In this document: positions 36,991 through 48,238 of the stretch, piece by piece
How positions within the stretch are numbered: the stretch's first letter is position 1
How the letters are laid out: the number at the start of each line of letters is the position of its first letter
NCBI RefSeq assembly: GCF_000005505.3
Contig: NC_016131.3
Location: 5,105,501-5,169,500 of the forward strand
From: Brachypodium distachyon
Taxonomy: Eukaryota > Streptophyta > Magnoliopsida > Poales > Poaceae
DNA length: 64,000 bases
Reading direction: 5' to 3'
Position numbers and translations under genes: made by a program
Notes under the pieces: generated by a model
The model's database searches: none
What the model was told of the DNA's origin: nothing
What the model saw: the letters and a program-made list of their open reading frames with translations, nothing else

Positions 36991-37674
36991 GCAAGTTAAA
37001 CTAAATTCCACTGACTCTTAAACTTAGGTGCACTCCTTCGACTTGTTTTTTCATTGCGCTGAAATTTCGACTTGTTTTTCTTTCAGATGCAGAAATAGTC
37101 AGAGAAGGCCATTTTTTTGTATTTCAGTTGGTTATTTTCATACGCCTCAAATTTCTGTGGAGGCTGGAGTGTGGCACAGGGAATCTAAGAGCTCAGGTTT
37201 GAATGGTAGGTGTTTCTCACTGATTTAGGCCTGCCTGCCTGCATAATTTTAGTCATCTAATTATCAGTTTTTTCAATCATCTAATTCTGTCTCCTAACGT
37301 ATCTGAAAAATAGAGGACATGGCCTGGGCATATGTCCTTGACAATTGGAGAGCGATTTTTTGTGTGTTCGATGACTGAAAAAATAGATGATGCTTTTTGG
37401 ATGAAAAGATGGGACATATCCGGGCTAGCACGGCAAATTTGTAAATACAGATGTATAGACATGTTTCTCTGAATTTGTGCTGCTTTGACACATGAAAATC
37501 CCCATGGGGGTCTGAGGTATGCATTTCTGAATTTTGTGTTCCCTTTCTTTTTAGGTCCTGCTGCTAGCTGCTCATTAATGTATCTCCACTGTATGTTTTA
37601 CCTATGAATTGGAAGCCTAGCTTTGAATTTTATTATCACCTTGTCGAGTTGTACCCTTTTATTGATCTATAAAC

Positions 37675-37862
37675 ATGGCAAATTCTATTTGGGAAAATGC
37701 ATACATGTATTAGTGTTCCACTGTTCCGCAAGCACAAGTAGATTCAGTATTTGTTTCTGGGAAAAATAAAGATGATTTGTACTATCTACATGCCTTGGCA
37801 GATTCTATTTTGGGAAAATGTATACATGGATCAGTGTTCAGCAAGCATCAGTATTGCAGTAA
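37675..37862. repeat. Tandem duplication of about 121-bp period
   Basis: 'attctatttgggaaaatg.atacatg.atcagtgtt' (diverged) occurs at about 37683 and again at about 37802, with similar following sequence 'gcaagca..agta'. Confidence 0.65.
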
Positions 37863-39469
37863 TTGTGTTTGGCAGTTATCTATGCTCCATTGAGCTCTTG
37901 TGTGAAGTTGAAAGGGAAATTTTGCGAGCTGTCTGCATACGGGGGGTACCAATGAATAGAATATGTTGTTTCACTTTCATCGGTAAGATGATTTTGTTTG
38001 GATAAAAATAATTATATGTCTTTATTGCCTAACCTGTCCTGGTATGCGAGTATGCATCTTCTCACGGCCTCTATTTTCCATATTCCCTGTTTTTCCCGCA
38101 AGAAAACTCCAGGCATGTTACTAATCTTTCTTCCTTTTTTGTTTCTTGTGCATCTCAAGCATATTCCAGATGAGAGCAGTTTTCGAGTTTTAGAGCATTG
38201 TCGCAGGCCATGTTTTTGAAGTGAATTTTTGAGAGGGGTTTTTAAAGTGGCTTGGCCGAATGTTGTTTTGTTTTTGAGTCACTTCTTTGTGAAGCCCACA
38301 AAGCGTACAACAAGCAGGAAGAGCAGGCAAATAAAAAAGAAACCGAAGGGTAGACACAAGATTCAAATCTGAAGGCTGAGGGAGAAGCGACTGAAATTTG
38401 TATTTTTTTTTCACAGGAGAAGGCATCCCCTGTTTTTAATTCAAATTTGCACTTCTTTTAAAATTTAATTGCATCATGTTTACAATTTGCAATCCTAGTT
38501 CTATAAAAATACAATTGCAGCTGATTTAATTGGAATTGCATCCCAGCTATCTACAACTATGTATTTTCTTAAGGTAATTTTGAATTCTGTTCTAAGGCAG
38601 ATTTTTATCATGTGTGTTTTAGATGATCCCATAATCTGCTTCCCCCAATATTCTGTATTTTTTTTTCAGGTTTTGATGCCAGCTAGATCTTAAAAATCTG
38701 TTCCAAAGCAGATTTTTGTTAGAAATTTGTATTATGTTTTTCTTTCCTTTAGTCTTAGCCTTAGTCTTGAATACTGTTCCAACGATACAAGGAGTCTTGT
38801 GCCCATAGTAGATTAGGATGAGACTACTCCAGAATAAGCCAAGTCCAGTCCAGAACAGCTATGCATTTTTTCCTGTACAGTCCAGAATTCTTAGACAAAG
38901 TAATAGTTTATAACTGCAATCCATTTCTATCAAAATGCAGTTGAATGTTAGACACTTTTTACCTTTTGTATTCATGATTGCAATTACTGCTATGAATTTT
39001 TTTTGTCCGTTACCCAATTAGTTGCGGTAGGTGGGGTTTGGGGGACGAGCAAACACACAACAGTTTTCTGTTGTTTCTGTCCGTTAGATATAAGATGTGA
39101 GCCTTAAAAAAAATGACTGTTTTTAAATCTCAAATCAGACGACTGGATTTTGCATAAACATGATTTAAGTCCAAATCCAGACGCCTGCTGGTTATACAGA
39201 CCCTTGAATTATTGGTTCGCCGAGTATGGCAAGGTACTTTTGGGACTTGAAATAGTTCTAAAACATAGCACGAGCCACTCGTCTCTGTTCTGAGTCCCAA
39301 CCTCTCGAAAAATTCCCCAATGGAGATGAACCTAGAACACAAAATCGGCTTTATCCCCGTCGGCAACTACACACAGAACAACTCAACAACACCTGCAGCA
39401 TCTCGCCGCCACCCTCGGCACAGACGCCTCTTCGTCCTAGGCGTTGTACACTTGTACTTTACGTGGTCG
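37863..39469. other. AT-rich intergenic region, no gene recognised
   Basis: Continues the repeat-rich AT region with diverged local copies ('ctgttc.aa.gcagattttt' near 38590 and 38700). No domain-bearing frame was found on either strand. Confidence 0.5.
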
Positions 39470-39700
39470 ACAGCATGGAGAGCGGCAATGGCAGGAGAGC
39501 TCCTACGCACAGAGCATGCATAGCCCGAGCTTCATGAACGCAGCGGGTCGGTCTAACGCGTCATCATTCAGGACTCTTGCCGCACCTGAACCAGACACAT
39601 CACCATTTCTATCCCGGATCACAAAACACCAGCCACCTGACAATGTCTCAACATGGAAACTGCCATCTATATTAATCTAGAGAACATCATCGCCTGGTGG
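39470..39700 (-). mobile_element. LINE fragment, RNase H-like domain
   Basis: The minus frame reads INIDGSFHVETLSGGWCFVI and continues RDRNGDVSGSG. This resembles the start of the RNase H-like domain found at the C-terminus of plant LINE ORF2 proteins, including the catalytic Asp in the DGSF motif. Stops lie on both sides, so it is a dead fragment. It lies just downstream of the transportin-like gene. Confidence 0.65.
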
Positions 39701-41692
39701 AGACCACCGCCCCAGTTTTAGTTGCATAGGGTGCTGTAGAACGTTACGTAGTGCATTAATCTACGCTACTTACATGTACATTGCTCGACTATTAATCTAC
39801 GCTACTTACATGCAAAATCACAAATCCCCAAGGATTTTCTAGAAATACTGAGTGGTTCAAGTTTGCCCAATGCTGCTACTCTTGATTTTCTAGAAATACA
39901 AAACAACATAGAGAAACTTCATATGTTGATTTGCCCTGCTCGGAAGCCTATTTACAAACCGAGTGCCACCAATTCAGGCTGGACTCCTATGAACCTGCTT
40001 GTATAATATCGGAACAGCACCATTCTAATCCTCTAATGCAACTGCAGCAGGCTGGCCAGAATGCTACGGATCTGACTTTGTAAAGCTTCATCTTTAAGCT
40101 CCTGTACATATATAAAGTGATGTCACATATCTATATAGTCTGGAATATAAATCCAATACAAGTTGTTGTCTTACATGCAAACTTGCACAGGCACGGGAAA
40201 TGCAAGCAATTGAATCCGCAGAGATCGGTGGATTTTCTGCAAGCTAGTAGCACAGCACACACATTGTTTTGTAAGTTCATAATCCACAGCCATGAGAAAA
40301 GTACCAGCAAAAATTAACAAACGAAAAATAGTTTACCAATGCACGTAGACCACGGAATGCCTCCTCTTTCTCAGAGTCATTTCTTATCCTGCACACGACA
40401 GAATTTTAGCTTCAAAATGCATGCAAGAAAAGTATAAAGTAACAGTTTCCTTCACCCTTTGGATACACCATAAAGAAGTCAAGAGAATTAAAAAAATGCT
40501 AACATGCATAATGCGTTGCACCATCCTTCCATAAAGTCTTTCATATAAGTGGCCGCCATTGCTGGAAAGGAAAGGCAAAGTCTCCCAAGTGTAATTGCAC
40601 TCGTTTCAGTAAGTGACTTCTTCAAGCCCTATTATGTCACAAGACAGAACAAATTTAGCTGAAATGCTCACTCAGAAATATGTAACTAGTATAATGGCAG
40701 TACAAGAGTTATCTACTTAAGTGATATGCAAAAATTGTAATTTGCCGACAAAAGGAAAACAACTTCACATTGTAAAGTATATGAATATATTATTCTTAAA
40801 GTGGCACGAACCGTGATTTCCAATCCTCCAATGGCCCTACAAGCACTGCTACCTACTGAGGCGGTGTCCTTCACAAATTCTGGGGACTACATTAACGAAA
40901 TTATGTCAGGAACCAAAAAATGAGATATTACAGAAGTACACAGGATATACTTACCAAATGCTTCGCTGGAATCCTTAGCAAATCTGCAAAATATTGTTGC
41001 AAACATTTCGGGCAAACCTAGTGTATGAAAACATGTTACTATTTTACAGGTTGAAGTGTTGGAGTTGCAACGTATAGTGAACACATGAGCTTTGCACCCA
41101 ACCTTAGAAAGATCCCCTAACAGGATCAGAGCGCTTTTTCTAACATCAGATGCTTCATCCATGCAGCATTTCAGAAGTATTTCACTCAAAGAGCTTTGAG
41201 AAATCTGAAAGAAAAATAAATATGACTCGCTCAGTATAGAAGTGTTGCTGATATAATACAATGTTGAAATGCCAATCAACAAACAGAGGACAGGCAATAT
41301 TAAAAATAATCTGCAACTCAAGTTTATAATCAATGCATGGTTAATAGAAACTTCCCTGTCAATTTACTCACAACTCTCTTCTCTATATACTATTCACTGA
41401 GTATTTCAACCTTAATTATAGCTAATAGTTTACAACACAAGAACTGCTCTGCTATCCATATCCAGTTACACTGACATGCGGCAGTATCTATTTCAGAAAC
41501 TTCGGCACTATGCCTGCGTGTTTGGTGTTGATGCAATTTAAATAAAACCTTTTTCTGCGATTGTTTTTAAATAAAACCAATGTGTCTTCATTAGAGGATG
41601 GTCGATTCTATACCTACCGTGTTTGGTGTTGATGCAATTTAAACAAGACCAGTGTGCCTTCTGTCTGAACTGACTGGTCGTCGACCAGCACA

Positions 41693-42935
41693 ATGGGCCT
41701 CTTTTGTGCAGATGATGCGATAATTTTCCTCAGTCCATATAAACAAGGCTGCAAATTTTCCCTTCAACTGTTAAACCTGTTCAGAACGGCTACTGGTCTC
41801 CACACTAATATGCAGAAGACCTCAGCTACACCTATACACTGTAGTGAAGAGGATACTGAGGTTAAACAACAGGTGCTTGCTTGCCCATCAACTACTTAGG
41901 TGCCCGCTCAAGAGAAGAAAAAAATAATCAATTCTTCTGTTATGTGGCAACAACAAAACTGACAATTTGAGGCATGGCGTGGGCCCTCTCTGCCTTGCGG
42001 GTCAAGAGACATGGCGCTTTTCCAGGCATCTACTTCAATTACTCTAGGTGATGGAGGCAAGGCGGAATTCTGGAGCGACAGGTGCCTACAGGGGCAGGCC
42101 CTGAGGGACATTGCATCGCACCGATACATGCTGGCCAAGAGGAGAAGACGCAAGGTCAAACAAGAGCTGCAGCATGATGTCTGGATGCGAATGCTAAGAC
42201 CAATTACTACTAATGAACAGATTAGGGAGTTTGTGGAACTTTGGGAATGCAAGAAGGGGTAAATTTGAACGACATATCAGTAGACACCATCACTTGGAAA
42301 TGGATGGACAATGGACAGTACACGACCAAATCAGCTGACACGATGCAGTTCTCAGGAGCGTCCATCCCTTTCTAGGTGTGGCGAGCAGATGTTGAGCCTA
42401 AAGTCAAGCTTCATGGGTGGCTAGCTCTCCATGAAGGGCCTCTAACTGCAGACAGGCCTGCCATTATGAAAGTTCCGCAACGGGGTGTTTGCAGGCTGTG
42501 CAACATGCAACCGGAAACAAATAATCACCTATCCAGAGGGTGCTTTTTCCTCAGGGGTGTATGGGGATTGGTAGCGGGTTGGAATAACATACCATTGCAG
42601 CATGGTCTTCAGCAATTGCTACTGGAGGATTGGCGGAATCTAGTAGTGGTAGCACTTGATGCAGAAGCTAAAAGGAAGTTCGGTGGAGTACTGCTCACGG
42701 TAACTTGGGACGTATGGAAGGAGAGGTGCAAGAGCGTTTAGGAATGAAAGCAAGACTGTCGGGTGGCCTATTTGCTGAACCAAGACACTCTCACCAGAGG
42801 AGACTTGCAGCTCCAGATTAATGTAGTGCTTGTGCATTTATTAGAATCATATAGATACAACTTTGTTTAGTTTTTCCTATCTTGATGAAAATGGCAAAGC
42901 ACCAGCCTTTGTATATAAGAAAACAATTTGAGGCA
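41693..42935 (+). mobile_element. LINE remnants in an intron of the chimeric gene (opposite strand)
   Basis: The plus frame at 41693-41899 has the CADDAIIFLSP element of a reverse-transcriptase active site (A-x-D-D). The frames at 42011-42262 and 42376-42741 match the LINE region after the RT (GDGGKAEFWSDRCLQG) and the zinc-binding C-terminal zone (CRLCNMQPETNNHL...C). The 13-mer acaatttgaggca occurs at 41962-41974 and 42923-42935, so the second part may be a separate insertion with its own target duplication. Stops and deletions leave no complete ORF2. The element lies in the 1.9-kb intron between the exons ending 43120 and starting 41204. Confidence 0.75.
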
Positions 42936-44821
42936 GACAATGTACCAAGTCAACTAATGCATCAGAAGGCATGGAAGGGTATGGATATCCTATCAAGTAC
43001 CGACATCAACAAGACAAGAGAGTTGAAGAGAACCCAGGCTCAGCCATATATGTAACAATAGCAACACATTATTAACAAAACAATTCAATAAATATCGCTG
43101 ATCAAAGAGTTGCATTTACCATGCTTTCAATACCAGCAAACAAGCCTTGTGCAAGTACTGACAACAGGTGTAATGACCAGACAATGAATTCCCTGTTGTA
43201 TGAGGCAACGCTTGCAGAAGGATCAGCCTGCATGTAGAAAGGAGAGATCCCCCAAGAAACAAAATGTCATGAGTTTATCTCTATGTAATTGAACTTAAAG
43301 CATACTCCCAACGAAGATTTACTGTCAAGTTCTCGATCACAATAAATTGTCTAGTTGGCCTAGGTTATTAAACAACTCAGACAGCTTGAGTGGAATCTGC
43401 TAGACGGAATATCAAGCAAACGGAGTAAGCCTTAAAATAGAATTTCAAAAGGCTGCACAAACCTTTGCTAATTGCAGGGATCTGATAAGATTAATGCACC
43501 CATGAAAAACCAGATCAGCAAATCGAGAAAATCCGGGTCTCAGTAAGATCTTTAACAGCTTTCAAAAGAAAAGCTGGGCAGAGCCTTCTACTTTAGTATA
43601 TCTGCAATCAACAAATTAACGGGTGCAGCATGTGATATATTGAATAGTGAAGAGTTGGAGATGCGAGAGAACTTTTCATATTCTTCGATACACCATCAAG
43701 ATATAAAAACTCTCGGCAGAATATGGATTCATGATTCGATGAAGCGGTTTCTATTCCAAATTCTTATTCAAAAAATCTGTTAACACCAAGCAAATCAGAG
43801 TATTTTTACTTAAAATGGCCAAGTTTATAACCAAGATATGTTTTTCTGTCAAGGAAATGCAAAGCTCATGTCTTGGTATATTGAAAAAATAAGGAGTTTT
43901 ATACAGGGTGAGTACAATAATAAGCTACATTTCACCCCAGGATCACTAACCAAGATATTCACATCACTATTTTAGCATTGATAAAGCAAATTCAGATTAT
44001 ATTAATAGTACACCGATGAAAACAAGTAAAAGAGGCACCTTTGCGACAGATGAAAAGCACTGAACCAGTGCAAACAGATCCTTCTGAGAGTTAAGCTGAT
44101 CAATAACCTCTTGAAGGGTTGCAGCCTCCTGAAAACATAAATGAGTACGTCTCTAACTCTACAAAAAGTAAACCAAGTGAAGATAGGTATGTAACCTCTT
44201 CAAGGGTTGCCAATGCAGAAATAGCAGCCTCCTGAACACTGCAATTGTTATCTGATTTTCCTCCTAACAGAGCATACATGATCTCGTTAAATTGTGTACG
44301 ACCATTTGGATGGCCAAGGAGCTGCGTTAGCAAAAGAAAATAACAGTACGATAGGGAGCTAAGAACCACAATTCAGGAATCGGCATGCATAAATTAAGCG
44401 AAGCTCACATCCATAAAAGGTTATCTTAAGCAAAACAAACCTGAACAATAACCTTGCTATACCGAACGAGTGTACGATATGTAACACTTCGTACAGAAGT
44501 AACTGCACCTTGAAGAAGTTGGGTTAACAATATAATAATCTGCAATATAAGAAAATTTCTTATGTAAAGACACAGATAAATAGATATTTCCTTTTGGCAA
44601 TAGTGCACTCTAAAATACACCTCATAGTAAGTTGAGCGATGTACCTCTGAAATACAAGGATGAGATCCACTCATGCAAACTTCCGCTAAAGAGCTCAAAG
44701 ATAGAGCTGCGGCTTCCCTGTCCTTGCAATCATTTTCTTCCATCTGAGCAAATCCTTTCTGAAAATTTATACAACCAAATAAACAATAATTGAAAGGATC
44801 TAATGGTTAAAATAAAACAAA

Positions 44822-45034
44822 GAGTAAATTTCAAGGAACCACACCTTTTGGGGTTAGGGTTTCACTGAAACACAACTCTTGGGGTTTGTTTCAAGTAACC
44901 CCAACTCTAGAGTCAAGTGTTTTCAGATCGTTGACGGTACCTCGCCAAGAGTTGGGGTTCCTTGAAACAAACGCCAAGAGTTGTGTCTCAGTGAAACCCT
45001 AACCCCAAAAGGTATGGTTCCTTGAAATTTACTC
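44822..45034. mobile_element. Mutator-type MITE with perfect 9-bp target duplication
   Basis: Near-perfect hairpin: the first about 95 bases (GAGTAAATTTCAAGGAACC...) are the reverse complement of the last about 95. The 9-mer taaaacaaa flanks both sides (44813-44821 and 45035-45043). It sits in the intron at the point where the transportin-like gene has lost several exons' worth of sequence. Its ends match those of the Mutator-like element at 32416-33359. Confidence 0.88.
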
Positions 45035-45868
45035 TAAAACAAATATAAGACAACAAAAGTCTACCTTAAGAAGGCAGATTAAGGCCTTGAGGTATTGATC
45101 AATACACTCGTGCAAAAGCTAAAATAAGAACATATGATTACTCAAAAACAATAACAACAAAATTGATAGTGAGAAAGGGAGGGAGAAAGACTCTTACCCG
45201 TGGCTTCACAACAATGCATTGGTTAATACAGCCAAATGATAAGCTTCTTAAGTTGGCATATTTGGATCCAATCAACTGTTATCGAAGGGAAAAAATTCAA
45301 ATAAATTTTCATGTTATGAAGAACTCTAATGCAACCTCATACACACACATATATACCTTTATCCATCTCAAAAGAAACATTTGGAGAGGTTTTTCAAGCA
45401 AATCGTGAACACAACAGTCGAGTTCCTCTATAGCATCTTCACACATCTGTCACCACAAACAAAATAAGTATATAACTATAAAGAGCGATTAATTCATGTG
45501 CTTAGACAGACCATTACCTTAGAAATCAGCTTCATAGCACCTTCCATGTGATTTAGCATGTCACTGTCAAGACAATTCCTTAGAGATAAGAACAACTCCT
45601 TCCATTTAGGAGCCCCAATTATTTTCAGAATTTCAACTATTACAATTCCAGAAGCTGATCTAATCGAATCATTTTCTTCTGAAAGACAAGATAGTAATTC
45701 TGATTTCACATAATCTCTCGAGCAACTTCCATTTTATTGAAGTCATTTTGTAGACTCCATTTCAAGAGCAATCCAGCAGCTTCCCTTATTTCAAAGGGAA
45801 TTCCCTACAAAATATTTAAACGATGATGTAAGTTTGGGAAAAGCGGCCATGGACTGTGATCTGCTCAT

Positions 45869-46282
45869 TGTTACGATATAGAAACCAAACATCTATCCTA
45901 AAAGACCGATCTGATAGTAAAATGATATATAACACACCTAACAACCCCCCTTCACATCTGTGGGCGTGGATAAAAAGCTCCCCTCACGCCCGACATGGGC
46001 GTGGATAATAATTGGAAAAATGTGGGGGACTGAGACTCGAACTCAAGACCTCATCTATCCTAAAAGACCGATCTGATAGGAAGAGGAGATATGATACACC
46101 GAACACCCGAAGAAAGAAGCTCCCCTCATGCCCGACGTGGGCGTGGATAATTAACTGGGAAAATGCGGGGGCCCTGAGACTGAAACTCATGACCTTAGCT
46201 CTGATATCATGTAGATATAGCAATGAACCATCTCACCTAAAAGATCGATCTAACAGGAAGAGGAGATATGACACACTTAACA
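45869..46282 (-). mobile_element. TRIM/SMART-type miniature LTR retrotransposon
   Basis: Two direct terminal repeats of 73-75 bp (45869-45943 and 46210-46282) begin TG and end CA. They are flanked by the perfect 5-bp duplication CTCAT (45864-45868, 46283-46287). On the minus strand, TGATATCAGAGCT directly after the 5' repeat is a primer-binding site for initiator Met-tRNA. GAAGGGGGG just before the 3' repeat is a polypurine tract. The interior is a tandem of two similar non-coding units with a partial third terminal repeat between them, suggesting unequal recombination. It lies in an intron of the chimeric gene. Confidence 0.88.
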
Positions 46283-46545
46283 CTCATATATCATATTTAT
46301 ACAACCACTAAGGACCTAATTACATGCTGTACTTAAGGCACTAATGGCCTGATTACATGCTGCACTAAGAGCACTAATGCCTTAAATATATGCTTTACTT
46401 AATGCACTAACTATAGGGGGAAATCACTAACTATATGGGGAAAATCAGCTATGTTCATTCTGGATCTGGTTGCCTAACAGATGAAAAAACCAATGCTGGA
46501 AATACAATAATATGCATGACTGAATCTATAAGATTATAAATGATA

Positions 46546-46864
46546 CTCCCTCCGTTTTTTTATATAGTGCGTGTAATTTTTTTCCCTAATTTCCAAAATG
46601 TAAGGCGCGAAGCAGTTGCATGCGAAGAGCCCTCCGTTGCATGCTGCATCCGTGGAGAAAAAGGCGGCGGTTTCCTTTTGCTTGATTTTTTTTGCGAAAA
46701 TCTTTTTGCTTGTACAGATATGGGCAGTTAACGATGAATGCATGTACGGGAGAAAGCAGGCAGTTGCCGGCATTACTAGTGGATGGCATCGAGCCAAAAC
46801 GATTGTTTGCTGCGTTAATCTTCGTACAAAAAAATACAGGCCCTACATAAAAAAAAGGAGGGAG
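46546..46864. mobile_element. Stowaway-like MITE at a splice donor
   Basis: Ends CTCCCTCCGTTTTTTTATAT and (reverse complement of the right end) CTCCCTCCTTTTTTTTATG, flanked by TA on both sides, about 319 bp. The right end lies only about 11 bases inside the intron that begins at 46875. Confidence 0.8.
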
Positions 46865-47013
46865 TACAAAATTACCTCTGCTTGCCCATGCACAAGGATG
46901 TAAACAAGGTATATAACAACATTTGGATGTTGGCTTTGGTGTATATATTTCTTCCAGTTGCCACTTGGAGCCTGCTGCCTCTCAAGTAATTTACAGATGT
47001 TGAGAATTGCTTG

Positions 47014-48166
47014 GTCTTGTCTTTTCTTGATTATTTGCAGTACAAGCTTCTCATCGTACTTCAGTACTAGCACTTCCCCTTTTGACCCAATAATGGCCCA
47101 AGGTTCGTACTTATTTGTCTTCATATTCCAAAGATCATAATGTGTGTGCGCATGCATTAGTTTCATGGAGTGAAGGAAAGAAGGTCTCAATTCATACCGG
47201 AAACCGATTTTGCTCAATGATTTCCAATTATGGATCCCTTCTTTCGCACATCCTATGTCTTCTGATATGCCAGTTTTTAGCACATTTGCAGAATTTTCTT
47301 GTAGAGACTATAGCCTCGGTGGTTCACCAAAAAATAGAATGGTCCACTTAAGTACCTTCCTTCGTTGGTCCTGGTAGATGCCACAGTCCTTTGGCGCACA
47401 TTTCAGATATGTGTTAAAAATTTGGTCCCACCAATGAGTGCCGAATATGGTATCAGATCTGCAGGTAATTTTATAGTGAGGCAGGGCGTTATATGGGTCT
47501 CTGAATATAAGATTAGCTGATCATACGTTCACAAAAAAGCTTACATTGCTGAGTGTGCTGAACCATAAGGCAGTTTATGAGACGCTATCCAATCAGGTAA
47601 CACCACATCCACAAATCTGAAGAACACTTGCTCCTGCGCATAGGCGAAGACATGATAAAAAATTGATTTAGGGTTAATAAGCTTCAAACTGCTATATGTG
47701 AGGAGCCATCGGATAGTGAGGATCAATTGCAAGTAAACCACTATTGACTATACAAAAGAAGAAAAATACATTTTTTTACATGCAAAAAACAAAAAAAAGT
47801 ATACTTTCATCATAGAAGTTACATGGGACAGTTGGTATAACAAACAAGTAATTACAGCTATGTAAAGAAAGTCAGTCATAAAATTAGGATAACCTGCTGT
47901 TGTGGTTTGATGCACGGCCCAAAAGCAATGTAATACATGTCAGAGACCCTGGAGAGAAGGTCCACATATCTGGTATCTCCTGGCTTATCACTCTGCAGCC
48001 TTATGATGTAGTAACACTCCTCCGCAACGCCAAGAGATGGAGGTGTTACAGGATGACCAAAAAGGGACATCGACTGTACCTTACTGATATTACTTTTGAC
48101 GACTTCCATTAACTTAACCCAGCAGTCCGCACTGGCGTTGATTGAAATACAGAATATTGGTACCTC
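47014..48166 (-). other. RIP-like (ribosome-inactivating-protein family) segment of the chimeric gene, degraded
   Basis: The exons before the transportin homology resemble a plant type-1 RIP domain. They show an N-terminal strand-helix block, a GHPVTPP element, a SRVSDMYYIAF block in the place of the family's conserved Tyr strand, a Glu-x-x-Arg pair (EPPR near 47320) where the catalytic Glu/Arg helix is expected, and NWKSLSKI where the conserved Trp occurs. An in-frame TAG at 47308-47310 directly follows the Glu/Arg element. It can be avoided only by assuming a 48-nt intron (47355-47308), which is shorter than usual in plants. The sequence is divergent and interrupted, so enzymatic activity is doubtful. 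The family call rests on remembered motifs and needs a profile search. Confidence 0.5.
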
Positions 48167-48238
48167 CTGAATCAAAACAAAATTGTCAATTGGCAGTGAG
48201 AGGAGAAAACAAGGACAATATGAAAAACTGTTGTACAA

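Larger units (their letters stand above)
40033..48166 (-). pseudogene. Chimeric gene: RIP-like 5' part joined to transportin-1 (karyopherin beta2) homologue
   Basis: Transportins are HEAT-repeat nuclear import receptors for PY-NLS cargo. Minus-strand exons: 48166-47894, 47633-47545, 47458-47356, 47307-46876, 45804-45518, 45446-45357, 45275-45198, 45118-45065, 44758-44645, 44539-44441, 44321-44196, 44128-44039, 43558-43463, 43227-43120, 41204-41103, 41017-40955, 40886-40812, 40628-40504, 40388-40337, 40243-40175, 40101-40033 (TAG). Introns are bounded by GT/AG. Phases agree except in the 45804 exon, where a net 1-nt loss near 45711 shifts the frame. Transportin landmarks are [81 protein letters not shown] and WCNALCMIRND. 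About 200 residues are missing between the 45118 and 44758 exons and about 70 before 44128, and the tail is short. It could be an expressed divergent paralogue or a decaying pseudogene. Confidence 0.8.

Noticed and set aside
46150..46209. tRNA-like B-box ('gttcgagtctc' type) on the minus strand, possibly a tRNA or SINE
   Set aside because: The position directly after a TG...CA repeat, the Met-tRNA primer-site match and the CTCAT duplication identify an LTR miniature element instead.
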